From assembly GCA_017500825.1 (NCBI GenBank), contig JAFVYB010000103.1, forward strand, positions 1-47,583: a stretch of 47,583 nt of DNA, written 5' to 3'. A program made the translations under genes and the position numbers. Position 1 is the first letter of the stretch. Every line of letters starts with the position of its first letter. The DNA is from Myxococcaceae bacterium (lineage in GTDB: Bacteria; Myxococcota; Myxococcia; Myxococcales; UBA5297). The notes under the pieces were generated by a model. The model ran no database searches. It was not told the origin of the DNA and saw only the letters and a program-made list of their open reading frames with translations. Positions 1 through 9,755 of this stretch are shown here, one piece after another.

Positions 1-1614
1 GCTCGTCCCCGAGAGGCTGCCGTAGCGGGCGGCGGTCAGCGTCTGGTGCATGATGTGGCCGAACTCGTGGAAGAGCGTCTCGACCTCGTCGTGCGAGAGC
101 AGCGAGGGGCGATCGGCGCCGGGCGGATTGAAGTTGCCCATCATCACAGCCACCGGAGCGCGGTATTCGCCGCCGACCTGACGCGCCACCGTGACGCCCG
201 CAGCCGCCGCGTGGCCGTATTTGCCGGGGCGCGGGTGGAGGTCGAGATAGAAGTGGCCGACATGGCCGCCGCAGTCGGCGTCGCGAATTTCGTAGAGCGG
301 CACGTCGGCCCAGGTGTCGGCGCCTTCGACGCGGGCGATCTCGATGCCGAAGAGCGACTCGTAGACCTCGAACAGCCCCGCGAGCACCGTTTCGAGCGGG
401 AAGAACTCGCGCATGGCCTCGGTGTCGAGCGACCAGTCGCGCTTCTTGAGCTGGTTGAGGAAGTAGGACGTGTCCCAGGGCTGGAGCGTGGCGGCGGGAT
501 CGTTGGTCTGGGCCCGCTTGAGAGCGGTCATCGCGGCGTAGTCGGCGTCGCGGCGGGCGACGAGTTTCTGCTGCAGGTCGGCGAGGAAGCTCTTCACCGC
601 GGCGCTCGATTTGGCCATGCGGCCGTCGGTGACGAAGTCGGCGTGCGTGGCGTAGCCGAGGAGTTTGGCCGCCTGATCGCGCAGGGCGATGGCCTCTTTG
701 AGGAGCGGCAGGTTGGCGTCGGCCTGGCGCGACTGGAAGGCGATGAACAGGCGCCGCCGCGCGTCCTCGCTGACCGCGTTCTCCATGAAGGGGAAGTAGT
801 CCGGGTATTGGCAGGTCACGATCCAGCCGCCTTCGGGCGCGGCCTTGAGACGTGCCGCGAAGGCCTCGGGCAGGCCCTCTTTTTCGGCGTCGCTGATGAC
901 GATCTGAGAGCGGTCGGCGTTGAGGTTGAGCTGGAAGCGCGTCTGCAACTCGACGAGGCGCGTCTGCAGCTCGACCAGCTTCTTTTGCGTGGCTTCGTCG
1001 AGGTCGTGGCCGTTGCGGCGGAAGTCGCGCAGCGTGAGGTCGACGAGGCGCTTTTGTTCGGCGTCGAGCGCCGCCTGTGGGGCCTTGGTGTCGGCGTAGG
1101 CCTTGAGCGCGCCGTAGAGGTCGCGCCGCGCCATCAGCTGCACGAGGTATTTGCCCGAGGCTTCTTCGACTTCGGCGGCGGCCAGGCGGATCGGCTCGTC
1201 AGGATGGATGTCCTTGAGGATGGCCAGGCGGTTGACCGCGTCGACGTAGTCCATCAGCGACTGCTCGAAGGCGTCGATCGTGTTGTCGAAGGTGCGCGCC
1301 TCGGGGGTCAGGGCGACGATCTGATCGAGCGCCTTTGTGCAGCGCGACTCGGCGGCGGTGGCCCGCTCGCGGATTTGTTCGGGGGTCAGTCGATGCTCGA
1401 TGAGCGGGACAGGGACGCGCTTGATCTTGTTCATGTGCGTGCAGGCTTTCGTGGGGGTTTGGGGTTGGGTCGCGGCGGCGGGCGCGGTTGTCGATGGCTC
1501 TGGCGCAATCGGGACACTGGAACAGGCGATGGCCAGCCCCGAGAGGAGGGATGCCCCGAGCGCGAGATGGCGGGCGGGATGCCGACGGGCGCGGCGTGTC
1601 TTGGATTGGGTCAT
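1..1614 (-). CDS. M3-family zinc metallopeptidase (oligopeptidase A/Dcp-like), C-terminus cut by window edge
   Basis: Read on the minus strand from ATG at 1614 the frame is open to the window edge, giving 538 residues without a stop. The N-terminus is basic then hydrophobic and ends in LAIAC, a weak lipobox, so export as a lipoprotein is possible. The zinc motif HEFGH falls at about residues 516-520, preceded by LSHDEVETLF, as in M3 peptidases (thimet oligopeptidase, OpdA, Dcp), which cut short peptides. Members are usually about 680 residues, so roughly 150-200 residues including the third zinc ligand lie outside the window. It follows metH on the same strand after an 83-base gap and may be cotranscribed. 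The family is secure; substrate and exact subfamily are not. Confidence 0.88.
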   Translation of the reverse strand, partial: MTQSKTRRARRHPARHLALGASLLSGLAIACSSVPIAPEPSTTAPAAATQPQTPTKACTHMNKIKRVPVPLIEHRLTPEQIRERATAAESRCTKALDQIVALTPEARTFDNTIDAFEQSLMDYVDAVNRLAILKDIHPDEPIRLAAAEVEEASGKYLVQLMARRDLYGALKAYADTKAPQAALDAEQKRLVDLTLRDFRRNGHDLDEATQKKLVELQTRLVELQTRFQLNLNADRSQIVISDAEKEGLPEAFAARLKAAPEGGWIVTCQYPDYFPFMENAVSEDARRRLFIAFQSRQADANLPLLKEAIALRDQAAKLLGYATHADFVTDGRMAKSSAAVKSFLADLQQKLVARRDADYAAMTALKRAQTNDPAATLQPWDTSYFLNQLKKRDWSLDTEAMREFFPLETVLAGLFEVYESLFGIEIARVEGADTWADVPLYEIRDADCGGHVGHFYLDLHPRPGKYGHAAAAGVTVARQVGGEYRAPVAVMMGNFNPPGADRPSLLSHDEVETLFHEFGHIMHQTLTAARYGSLSGTS

Positions 1615-1697
1615 GGGTGGTCTCCGAGAGGGGGTTGGCGGCGCGCGGACACGCCGGCGCGGTGGGGATGTCGAGGTCGAAAAGAGGGCCGTCCGCT

Positions 1698-4600
1698 TCA
1701 GGGACAGGGCTGTCTGCCCGCTGCCGGGTGGTGGACGACGAGCCCGGAAACACTGGCTTCGGGGTGCATCATCCAGCTCTCGGTGAGTTCGATGCCGATG
1801 TCGCGCGGGTCGAGGAAGTCGAAGAGGAGGCGCTGCAGGGCGAGGTCGGGGCAGGCGCGGTAGCCGGGCGAGAAGCGTTCGCCGCGATATTGGCCGCGGA
1901 GGAGGGCGCGGCGTTCGGTCGCGTCGGGGAGCGGGCGCCACGGTTCCAGATTCCAGTCGGCGCGGACGCGGGCGTGGACCCATTCGGCGGCGGCCTCGGC
2001 CATGGCGAGCGCGAGCGACTGGACGAGGTGGACCTTCACGAATTCGCCGCTGTCGCGCAGCTCGGCGCAGAGATCGGTCACGCCGCTGCCGACGGTGACG
2101 GCAAAGAGGGCGATCGAGTCGGCGAAGGGCGCCACGAAGTCGGCGATCGAGCGGCCGTCGACGCGCGGAAAGTGGGCCCAGCGCTCGATGTCGCCAGCGC
2201 AGAGGAGGAGGTCGTCGCCGTGGCGCGTGGCGCGGACAAATCGGTGGACAGCGCGCGGTTTGAGACCGCGTTCGTCGAGGAGCGTTTTGAGTTCGGCGAC
2301 CTGTCGGCGCATGGCCAGCGCCTGAGGGCTCTGCTGGGAGAGCGCCGCCTCGTCCATGTCGTCGACGCGCCCGATGAATGCGCCGCCGAGGCCGAGGTGA
2401 CGACCGTAGAGCATGGCCTGGTTGAGACGCGCCCAAATCTCGGGGAGCGCGATGTCGGTGAGACGCCGATCAAAGTCGGGGGGCTCGGGCAGGTGGTCGA
2501 GCGGCTCGGGGAAGCTGTCGGGCGGTTCAGGCCGACGCTCTGGCGCCTGGGCGGTGTCGCCGCTGGGCGCTTGATCCGTTGGGTTGTCCGGGAGGGCGTC
2601 CGCCGTTCTGGGTGACGCATCGCCGCGCTCGAACGCGTTCGCGCCTGTGGCGAGGAGATCCTTGGCGAGCGTCAGGCCGTGCATGGCGTCGCGCGCGTAG
2701 AGCACCTCTCCCGGATAGACCGGCCGCAGCTTCTGCTCGACAAAAGCCTGGTTGAGCGCCGCGCCCCCGACCATCAGCGGACACCTCACGCCTGCGCTCG
2801 CGAGCGATTTGGCCGTCTCGATCATCTGCAGCGCCGACTTCACGAGCAGGCCGGAGAGGCCGATCACGTCGGGCTTTTGCGAAAGGGCCTCGCGCACGAT
2901 GACCGCGTCCTCGACCTTGATGCCGAGATCCACGACCTCGAAGCCGTTGCCGGCGAAGATCATCGAGACGAGGTTTTTGCCGATGTCGTGGACATCGCCT
3001 TTGACCGTGGCGAGCAGCAGTCGCCCGCGCCTTGCCGCCTTCTCGCCGTCGTTCATCAGCGGTTCGAGGTGATCGATGGCCGCCTTCATCGCCTCGGCGC
3101 TCTGCAGCACCTCGGCCACGATGCGTTCGCCCGCGTTGAAGCGCCGCCCGACCTCGTCCATGCCCCGCATCAGAGCGCCGTTCACGAGGTCCATGGGCCG
3201 CGCGCCCTGTTCGATGGCCGCGTCGATGGCCTCGTTGAGGCCGTCTCTGGTGCCGTCGGCGACACAGCGTTCGAGGCGCGATTGGGGATCGAGCTGTTCT
3301 CGGGGTTGAGGCGCGGCTTGGGTGGGCGAGCGCTGGCGGATGAGCGCGGTCAGTTCGGCGATGCGCGCCTGCCAGTTGGCGAGGGCGTCCGGCGCGTGGC
3401 GATTGATGTCGAGAAGGGCGCGGGCGGCGGCGACGAGTTCGGCGGGCTCCTGAGAAAAATCGCGTCCGATGGCGGCGGCGTTGGCGATGGCCAGATCGAG
3501 TCCGGCCTCACCGCAGGCGTCGAAAAAGAGGCGGCTGACCAGGGCGCGTCCGGCTGGCGGCAGGCCAAAGCTGACATTGGAGACGCCCAGGGCAGTGCGC
3601 ACGCCGACAAAGCGCCGCTTGAGCTCGGCGATGGCCCGCACTGTCTCGCGCGCGGCGCCCACGTAGGTCGGATCGGCCGAGGCGCAGGGAAAGACGAGGG
3701 CGTCGAGATAGAGGTCGCCGCGTTCGAAACCGAGCGGTTCGAGGAGGGCGAGGGCGCGTTCGGCAATCGCGAGTTTGCGATCGAGATCGACGGCCATGCC
3801 CGCCTCATCGATGAGCCCGACGACGAGCGCCGCGCCAAACCGCCGCGCCACGTGGGCCATCTTGAGGAAGCGCTCCTCTCCACCTTCGAGGTTGGCCGAG
3901 TTGACGATGGCCTTGCCCTGCGAGTGACCGAGCGCGCGCTGGGCGACTTCGGGACTCGTGGTGTCGATCATCAGAGGCGAGCGGACGCGCGGCACAAGGC
4001 AGGTGAGCAGGCGTTCCATGTCCTCGGCCTCGTCGCGTTCGGCCTGCTGCACGGCCACGTCGATGAGCGACGCGCCTTCAGAGAGCTGGCGTCGGGCAAA
4101 GTCGGCTGCCGCGTCAAAGTCGCCCGCGCCAATGAGCTCGCGAAACTTCTTGGATCCCAGGGCGTTCGATCGTTCGCCGGCGATGACTGGTCGAGCCGCG
4201 CTGCCGATGGCGATGGCCTCGACGCCGCTCAGCCACGAAGTCGCGCTCGCGGATGAAGCCGCCGTCTCGGGCGATGTCACAGGGACGGACGAGGAATCGG
4301 CGTTTGGACACGGGCGCGGCGTGAAGCGGTCAAGCGCCTTGGCCAGCGCGCGGATGTGGTCCGGCGTCGTTCCGCAGCAGCCGCCGACGAGGTTGAGGGC
4401 GCCTTGGGCGCAGGCCGACTCGATGTCGCGCGCGAAGTCGTCGGGGCTTTGTCCGTAGCGGCCGTTTTCGTCCGGCAATCCGGCGTTGGGCATCAGGCCG
4501 AGCCGCGCTCCAGTGGCCAAAGCCAGTTCGTCGAGCCGTGGCGCCAGCTGCAGTGTGCCCGCGCCGCAGTTGAGGCCGAGATAGAGGAGGTCGAAGGGCG

Positions 4601-5255
4601 CGAGCGTGCGCGCGAGCGAAGCCGGTGACTGGCCGCCGAGCATGTGTCCCGCGCTGTCGAGCGTGGCGCTGACCGCGATGGGCCGTTTTTCCAAACCGCG
4701 CGCGAACAGTCGCTCGATCGCGACGAGGGCGGCCTTGAGGTTGAGCGTGTCCTGACAGGTCTCGACGAGGAAGTAGTCGGCGCCGCCCTCGTGCAACCCC
4801 AGCGCCTGCTCCAGGTAGTGATCGACGAGCGCCTCGAACGAGAGGCTCCGCCGCACCGAGAGCGCGCAGGTGGTCGGTCCCATCGAACCGGCGACGAAAC
4901 GCGGCTTTTCCGCGGTCGAAAATCGCTTTGCCACCTCGCGGGCCACCTCGGCGCCACGGCGGTTGAGCTCGCGGCAGCGATCGGCCAGCCCGTATTCGGA
5001 GAGGACGAGTGGCGTGCCGCCGAAGGTGTTGGTCTCCACGATGTCGGCGCCGACCTCGAAGTAGCGGGCGTGAACGTCGGCCACGAGGTCGGGGCGGGTG
5101 AGGAGGAGTGCCTCGTTGCAGCCCTCGCGTTCTGGGCCGCCAAAGTCGTCGCAGGTCGGCTGGAGCGCCTGGAGGCAGGTGCCGGTCGCGCCATCGATGA
5201 GGGCGACGCGTCGGTCGAAGAGGTCGAACAGGGCGGTGGTGCGCTGGGCGGTCAT
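1698..5255 (-). CDS. metH: Cobalamin-dependent methionine synthase MetH
   Basis: This 1185-residue protein transfers a methyl group from methyltetrahydrofolate to homocysteine through cobalamin, making methionine. All four modules are visible: homocysteine-binding barrel (about 1-310) with zinc cysteines in GLNCGAG and GGCCGTT; pterin-binding barrel starting at IAGERSNALGSKKF (about 350-620); cap plus B12-binding Rossmann domain with DVHDIG, whose His at about 756 coordinates cobalt; and a C-terminal AdoMet reactivation domain ending near SWMMHPEASVSGL. A Pro/Glu-rich linker of about 60 residues (PEPPDSFPEPL and similar) joins the B12 and reactivation domains and looks longer than usual. Length is slightly below E. 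coli MetH (1227). The ATG at 5255 is directly followed by conserved sequence. I looked for a SAM, SAH or cobalamin riboswitch upstream and recognised none. Confidence 0.97.
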   Translation of the reverse strand: MTAQRTTALFDLFDRRVALIDGATGTCLQALQPTCDDFGGPEREGCNEALLLTRPDLVADVHARYFEVGADIVETNTFGGTPLVLSEYGLADRCRELNRRGAEVAREVAKRFSTAEKPRFVAGSMGPTTCALSVRRSLSFEALVDHYLEQALGLHEGGADYFLVETCQDTLNLKAALVAIERLFARGLEKRPIAVSATLDSAGHMLGGQSPASLARTLAPFDLLYLGLNCGAGTLQLAPRLDELALATGARLGLMPNAGLPDENGRYGQSPDDFARDIESACAQGALNLVGGCCGTTPDHIRALAKALDRFTPRPCPNADSSSVPVTSPETAASSASATSWLSGVEAIAIGSAARPVIAGERSNALGSKKFRELIGAGDFDAAADFARRQLSEGASLIDVAVQQAERDEAEDMERLLTCLVPRVRSPLMIDTTSPEVAQRALGHSQGKAIVNSANLEGGEERFLKMAHVARRFGAALVVGLIDEAGMAVDLDRKLAIAERALALLEPLGFERGDLYLDALVFPCASADPTYVGAARETVRAIAELKRRFVGVRTALGVSNVSFGLPPAGRALVSRLFFDACGEAGLDLAIANAAAIGRDFSQEPAELVAAARALLDINRHAPDALANWQARIAELTALIRQRSPTQAAPQPREQLDPQSRLERCVADGTRDGLNEAIDAAIEQGARPMDLVNGALMRGMDEVGRRFNAGERIVAEVLQSAEAMKAAIDHLEPLMNDGEKAARRGRLLLATVKGDVHDIGKNLVSMIFAGNGFEVVDLGIKVEDAVIVREALSQKPDVIGLSGLLVKSALQMIETAKSLASAGVRCPLMVGGAALNQAFVEQKLRPVYPGEVLYARDAMHGLTLAKDLLATGANAFERGDASPRTADALPDNPTDQAPSGDTAQAPERRPEPPDSFPEPLDHLPEPPDFDRRLTDIALPEIWARLNQAMLYGRHLGLGGAFIGRVDDMDEAALSQQSPQALAMRRQVAELKTLLDERGLKPRAVHRFVRATRHGDDLLLCAGDIERWAHFPRVDGRSIADFVAPFADSIALFAVTVGSGVTDLCAELRDSGEFVKVHLVQSLALAMAEAAAEWVHARVRADWNLEPWRPLPDATERRALLRGQYRGERFSPGYRACPDLALQRLLFDFLDPRDIGIELTESWMMHPEASVSGLVVHHPAAGRQPCP

Positions 5256-5675
5256 GGCGTGGCGTGTCCGTCAAAAGGAGCGCCAGCCTCAGTGTCGAGG
5301 GGCGCGAAAAGGGGGCGCGCGTTTGCCCAGCCCCGCCGCGCTTGCAAGGCAAAAACGTGGGCCGCCAGAGGTCTCCAAAGAAGCGTCCAGACCGGCGTCC
5401 ACGAGTGGGGCACAGAATCGTTCGCGGGGTCGTTTTCAGAGGCGATCGCGAGCGGAGAGACGCGTTCGCGGGACGTCCCGAAGAAGCGCCCGAAGGAGCG
5501 GCACAAGGATCGTTCACAGAGAGGCCTGATGAGGCGTCTGGAGGCGTGTCCGGAGCGGCGAACGGTCCTGAAGATTTTTCGCCCGGCGCATTCGCCTTTG
5601 TGCTAGCCGCCCGCGCCCTTTCTCCCCCCCCCCAGCAACGGGCCAATGGCCAGCCCGGCCGAACGAGGGCTCCCC
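5256..5675. other. Divergent intergenic region metH / peroxiredoxin
   Basis: These 420 bases separate the divergent metH and peroxiredoxin genes and must hold both promoters. The stretch is GC-rich, has a C9 run at 5625-5633, and shows no riboswitch, clear operator or convincing gene. An in-frame ATG at 5646 could extend the peroxiredoxin by ten residues. Confidence 0.4.
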
Positions 5676-6191
5676 ATGCTCGAACTCCTCAAGCCAGTCC
5701 CCGACTTCACCGCCTTCGCCTTTGCGGACGGCAGGTTCAGCCCTGTCACCCTGAGCGACCTGAACGAGAAGTGGGTGCTCCTGTTCTTCTACCCGCGCGA
5801 CTTCAGCTACGTCTGCCCGACCGAGATCATCGAGCTGGCGCGCCGCGCTTCCGAGTTTGAGGCGCTCGGCGTGCAAATCCTCGCCATCTCCTGCGACTCC
5901 GAGTTTTCGCACCGCGCCTGGGCCCAGGAATTGGGCGGGGTGCCCTTTCCCCTTGTCGCCGACTTCGAAAAGCGCGTCGCGGGCGCGTTCGGCGTGCTTC
6001 TGGAGGGTGGGTTTCCGGCGCGCGCGACGTTTGTCCTCTCTCCCGGACGCGTGCTGCAGCACATGAGCGCCACCTCGCCCAACGTGGGGCGTTCCGTGGC
6101 TGAGCTCCTCAGACTCATCGAGGCGCTGCAGGTGGGCGCCATGACGCCGGCCGAATGGCACCGCGGCGAACCGACGATTGACGAGAGCTGA
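5676..6191 (+). CDS. AhpC/TSA-family peroxiredoxin lacking the usual resolving cysteine
   Basis: A 171-residue thioredoxin-fold peroxidase that reduces hydrogen peroxide or organic peroxides. The peroxidatic site FYPRDFSYVCPTEI places Cys47 in the standard context, followed by SCDSEFSHRAW and a conserved fold. At the C-terminus, where typical 2-Cys enzymes have VCP, this protein reads GAMTPAEWHRGE, so Thr replaces the resolving Cys. It may work as a 1-Cys enzyme or use the extra Cys in ISCDS. I prefer ATG 5676 because homology begins there (MLELLKPVPDF); ATG 5646 adds ten unconserved residues. It lies 140 bases before rseP on the same strand. Confidence 0.9.
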   Translation: MLELLKPVPDFTAFAFADGRFSPVTLSDLNEKWVLLFFYPRDFSYVCPTEIIELARRASEFEALGVQILAISCDSEFSHRAWAQELGGVPFPLVADFEKRVAGAFGVLLEGGFPARATFVLSPGRVLQHMSATSPNVGRSVAELLRLIEALQVGAMTPAEWHRGEPTIDES

Positions 6192-6331
6192 CGCGCTCGG
6201 ATCCCCCGCGATTTTCCCGTTCGAGCGCTGCTGTCCCGCCAGAGGGACGCCGATCTTGAGCGCTTGAAAGGGATGTCGCGCGCCGCGCGTTGGCCGCGCA
6301 CCTTCGGCGACACCAAGACGACCGACGCCCC

Positions 6332-8020
6332 ATGAACCTGACCAACCTCCTCCTCTTCGCCGTCCTTCTGGCCACGCTCATCCTCGTTCACGAGCTGGGG
6401 CACTACCTCGCGGCCAAGCTGTTTCGGGTCAAAGTGCTGACCTTCTCCATCGGCTTTGGCCCCAAGCTGCTCGGCTTTCGCTGGGGCGAGACGGAGTATC
6501 AGCTCTCGGCGCTGCCCCTGGGCGGCTACGTGAAGATGGCCGGCGACGACCCGAGCGAACCGTTGCCCGAGGCTGACAAGGGACGCGGTTTTTTGGAGCA
6601 GGCGGCGTGGAAGCGCGCGCTCATCGCCTTTGCCGGGCCGGCGATGAACCTCGTCTTTCCCGTGCTCGCCTACTTCATCGCCTTCTCGATGACCGGCAGC
6701 GACTACGCGCCGCTCGTGGCCACGGTCTATCCCGACCAACCCGCCTACGCCGCGGGCCTCAGGCCGGGCGACCGCATCACCGCCGTCGAGGGCCAGCCCA
6801 TCCGCTACTTTTCCGAATTGCAGGAAGCGGTGCGGCCAAGGGCCGAGCTCGAAACGACCGTCACCTACCTGCGGGGCGGCCGCGAACTCACCGCGAAGCT
6901 CGTTCCCAGTCGACTGGAGCGCAAAACCATCTTGGGCAAGGAAGTGCGCGGCCTCATCGGCATTGGTCTGACCGCCCGCGCGCCCATCGTCGCCGTCCCC
7001 CGCGCTGATTCCCCCGCGGCGAAGGCCGGACTCCAGACCTTCGACCGCATCGTCAAGGTCGGCCAGACGCCCATCAAGAGCTACCCCGCGCTGGTGGAGG
7101 CGCTCTCCCAGGTGAAGGGACCGGTCGAGATCACGGTGGCGCGCGATGTTCCCTGGGGCCGCGAGGCGGGCGCGCTGACGACGTGGGAGACGTTCACCGC
7201 GACGCTGGCGCCGACAGAGTCAGGCGGTTTGGGCGAGCGCGGCGCGTCCTCAAAGACGGCGGACGAGACGACGCTTGAGCGCGCCTTTGGCTTGGAGCCG
7301 ATCGACCTCTATCTCTTCTCTGTCGAGGAGGGTTCGCCCGCCTGGGAGGCGGGGCTCAGGCGGGGCGACAAGCTCGTCGAACTCGATGGCCAGCCGATCC
7401 TCAGCTTCACGACCTTTGAGCAGCTGCGTCAGAAGAAGGGCGAGGGCACGCTCGACATCGCCTTTGAGCGCGGCGGCGAACGATTTCAGGTCCAGGTGGC
7501 GCAAAAAAAAGAGACGCGTCGCGACGAATTCGAGAACGCCCACGAGCTCCTCAATTTCGGCGCCCGCGACGACCGCCGTCCTGAGAGCTACGCGGAGATC
7601 GAGAAAGTCCCGGTCAAGCTCTCGATGGGCCAGGCCTTTGTGAAGGCGGTGCGCGTCCTGCCCGAGGAGATCGGCCAGACGCTCAGCAGCATCTGGATGC
7701 TCGTCACTCGCCAGCTGAGCGCGCGCAATCTCGGCGGCCCGATCGCCATCTACCACGTGGCCGCGCAGTCGGCCGAAGCCGGGGGCAGCGCCTTCCTGCG
7801 CCTGATGGGCTTCATCAGCATCAACCTGGGCCTGCTCAACCTGATGCCCATCCCCCTCCTCGACGGCTTCCACATCCTGTCGGCCGGCATCGAAGCGGTG
7901 CGCCGCCGCCCGCTGAGCGAGAACACGCGCATTGCGCTGACCTACGTCGGCCTGCTGCTCCTCCTCGCGCTGATGGGCCTCGCCTTCTGGAACGACATCG
8001 TCAACTTCGTCCTCAAGTGA
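6332..8020 (+). CDS. rseP: RseP-type site-2 zinc metalloprotease with three PDZ domains
   Basis: A 562-residue intramembrane M50 protease, the family that cleaves anti-sigma factors and signal-peptide remnants in the inner membrane. HELGH lies in the first membrane segment (residues 20-24). The second metal site is in NLMPIPLLDGFHIL near the C-terminus; the usual GGH is GFH, but the Asp ligand is kept. Between them are three PDZ-like units, recognisable from AGLRPGDRITAVEG (about 150), AGLQTFDRIVKVG (about 235) and AGLRRGDKLVELDG (about 350). E. coli RseP has two and about 450 residues, which accounts for the extra length. ATG 6332 is chosen because the first membrane segment begins immediately after it. 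prfC follows after 46 bases. Confidence 0.94.
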   Translation: MNLTNLLLFAVLLATLILVHELGHYLAAKLFRVKVLTFSIGFGPKLLGFRWGETEYQLSALPLGGYVKMAGDDPSEPLPEADKGRGFLEQAAWKRALIAFAGPAMNLVFPVLAYFIAFSMTGSDYAPLVATVYPDQPAYAAGLRPGDRITAVEGQPIRYFSELQEAVRPRAELETTVTYLRGGRELTAKLVPSRLERKTILGKEVRGLIGIGLTARAPIVAVPRADSPAAKAGLQTFDRIVKVGQTPIKSYPALVEALSQVKGPVEITVARDVPWGREAGALTTWETFTATLAPTESGGLGERGASSKTADETTLERAFGLEPIDLYLFSVEEGSPAWEAGLRRGDKLVELDGQPILSFTTFEQLRQKKGEGTLDIAFERGGERFQVQVAQKKETRRDEFENAHELLNFGARDDRRPESYAEIEKVPVKLSMGQAFVKAVRVLPEEIGQTLSSIWMLVTRQLSARNLGGPIAIYHVAAQSAEAGGSAFLRLMGFISINLGLLNLMPIPLLDGFHILSAGIEAVRRRPLSENTRIALTYVGLLLLLALMGLAFWNDIVNFVLK

Positions 8021-8066
8021 GCGCGCGCCCAGTCGCCGCCCAACCTCCATCAAGAAGCAACGCCAC

Positions 8067-9731
8067 ATGTCCGACGCACAGCTCGACCGCGAAATCGCCC
8101 GTCGCCGCACCTTCGCCATCATCTCCCACCCCGACGCGGGCAAGACGACGCTGACAGAGAAACTTCTGCTCTACGGCGGCGCCATTCACCTGGCCGGCTC
8201 GGTCAAGGCCCGCCGCAAGAGCCGCCACGCCACGAGCGACTGGATGGAGCTCGAAAAGCAGCGCGGCATCTCGGTCACCTCGTCGGTGCTGCAGTTCGAG
8301 CACGACGGTTTCGCGGTCAACATCCTCGACACGCCAGGTCACCAGGACTTCTCCGAGGACACCTACCGGACGCTCGCGGCCACCGACGCGGCGGTGATGC
8401 TGATCGACGGCGCCAAGGGCGTGGAGGCGCAGACGCGCAAGCTCTTTCAGGTCTGCCGCAAACGCCGCATCCCCATCTTCACCTTCATCAACAAGCTCGA
8501 CCGCGACATCCGACCGCCGCTCGACCTGCTCGACGAGCTCGAATCGCTGCTCGGTATCCGCAGCACGCCGATCAACTGGCCCATCGGCTGCGGCAGCGCC
8601 TTCAAGGGCGTCTTCGATCGCCACGGCAAGCGCTTCCTCCTCTTCGAGGGCGGCAGTCACGGCGCGCGCCAGGCCGAGATGACGGCCATTGAAGAGGGCG
8701 ATCCTTCGATCGGCGAAGTCATCGGTCAGGGGGCGCTCGACAGCCTGCGCGAGGAACTGGAGCTCCTCGATGTGGCCGGCGACCCCTTTGATCTCGACCG
8801 CGTGCTTCAGGGCGAGCTCACGCCCGTCTTCTTTGGCAGCGCCATGACCAACTTCGGCGTGCTGCCCTTTCTCGAAGGCTTTTTGCGGATGGCGCCGCCG
8901 CCGCGCGCTTATCGCGCCGTGGACGCGGGCCCGTCGGCGGTCTCCCAAATCTCGAACGCTGAGGGACAGGGAACGGTCGCGCGCACCGCTCCCGCGCATC
9001 CCGATTTCTCCGGGTTCATCTTCAAGATTCAGGCGAACATGGACCCGGCGCACCGCGATCGCGTCGCCTTCCTGCGCATCTGCACCGGGCGCTTTGTCCG
9101 CGGCATGAGCGCGCGCCACGTGCGGCTCGACAAGGAGATCAAGCTCGCCAACCCGCAGCAATTCATGGCCCAGGACCGCCAGACGGTCGACGAGGCCTAT
9201 CCCGGCGACATCGTCGGGCTCTTTGATCCGGGGCACTTCCGCATCGGCGACACGCTCTGCGCCGGCGCCCGCGTCGAATACGTCGGCATCCCCAGCTTCT
9301 CGCCCGAGCACTTCGCCAGCGTCCGACTGAAAGAGGCGCTCAAGCGCAAGCAGCTGCTCAAGGGACTCGAACAGCTCTCGCAGGAGGGCGCGATTCAGCT
9401 CTTCCAGGCGCCGGGCGCGGTGAGTCCTGAACCCATCGTGGGCGCGGTCGGCCAGCTGCAGTTCGATGTGCTGCGCTTCCGCCTCGAACACGAATACGGC
9501 GTGGCGCCGATCCTCGACGCGTTGCCCTTTGTCCACGCCCGCTGGGTCGAGTCTGGCGCGATCAATCCGAGTGCCGCGGGGACAGGCGACAGCGTGCGCT
9601 GCGTGGAAGACCTCTCCGGTCGCCAGGTGCTGCTCTTCAAGAGCGACTGGGCGCTCAACTGGATCCAGCAGAAGAACCCCTCGCTCGTGCTGCACGACAC
9701 GGCCACTTCGGCGCGCGCCCTGCAGGAGTGA
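8067..9731 (+). CDS. prfC: Peptide chain release factor 3
   Basis: A 554-residue translational GTPase that recycles RF1 and RF2 from the ribosome after termination. G-domain motifs are intact: SHPDAGKTTLTEKLL (P-loop), RGISVTSSV (switch I), DTPGHQDFSEDTYR (G3) and NKLDRD (G4). The region AGSVKARRKSRHATSDWMELEK is typical of RF3 rather than EF-G, and the length matches E. coli RF3 (529). ATG 8067 has a weak upstream AAGAAG. It converges on nrdG with only 24 bases between the stops and no clear terminator. Confidence 0.96.
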   Translation: MSDAQLDREIARRRTFAIISHPDAGKTTLTEKLLLYGGAIHLAGSVKARRKSRHATSDWMELEKQRGISVTSSVLQFEHDGFAVNILDTPGHQDFSEDTYRTLAATDAAVMLIDGAKGVEAQTRKLFQVCRKRRIPIFTFINKLDRDIRPPLDLLDELESLLGIRSTPINWPIGCGSAFKGVFDRHGKRFLLFEGGSHGARQAEMTAIEEGDPSIGEVIGQGALDSLREELELLDVAGDPFDLDRVLQGELTPVFFGSAMTNFGVLPFLEGFLRMAPPPRAYRAVDAGPSAVSQISNAEGQGTVARTAPAHPDFSGFIFKIQANMDPAHRDRVAFLRICTGRFVRGMSARHVRLDKEIKLANPQQFMAQDRQTVDEAYPGDIVGLFDPGHFRIGDTLCAGARVEYVGIPSFSPEHFASVRLKEALKRKQLLKGLEQLSQEGAIQLFQAPGAVSPEPIVGAVGQLQFDVLRFRLEHEYGVAPILDALPFVHARWVESGAINPSAAGTGDSVRCVEDLSGRQVLLFKSDWALNWIQQKNPSLVLHDTATSARALQE

Positions 9732-9755
9732 GCCAGTCAGGAGCGGGCCGGACGA

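Noticed and set aside
46..1863. Long plus-strand open frame of about 605 codons opposite the M3 peptidase
   Set aside because: Low-complexity Arg/Gly/Glu/Val protein with no motif; the antisense frame encodes HEFGH and family sequence. High GC keeps antisense frames open.
2679..4256. 525-codon plus-strand frame opposite metH
   Set aside because: Antisense to intact MetH domains with no ribosome site or motif.
5256..5675. SAM, SAH or cobalamin riboswitch upstream of metH
   Set aside because: Looked for the conserved cores on the minus strand and saw none; a covariance-model scan would decide.
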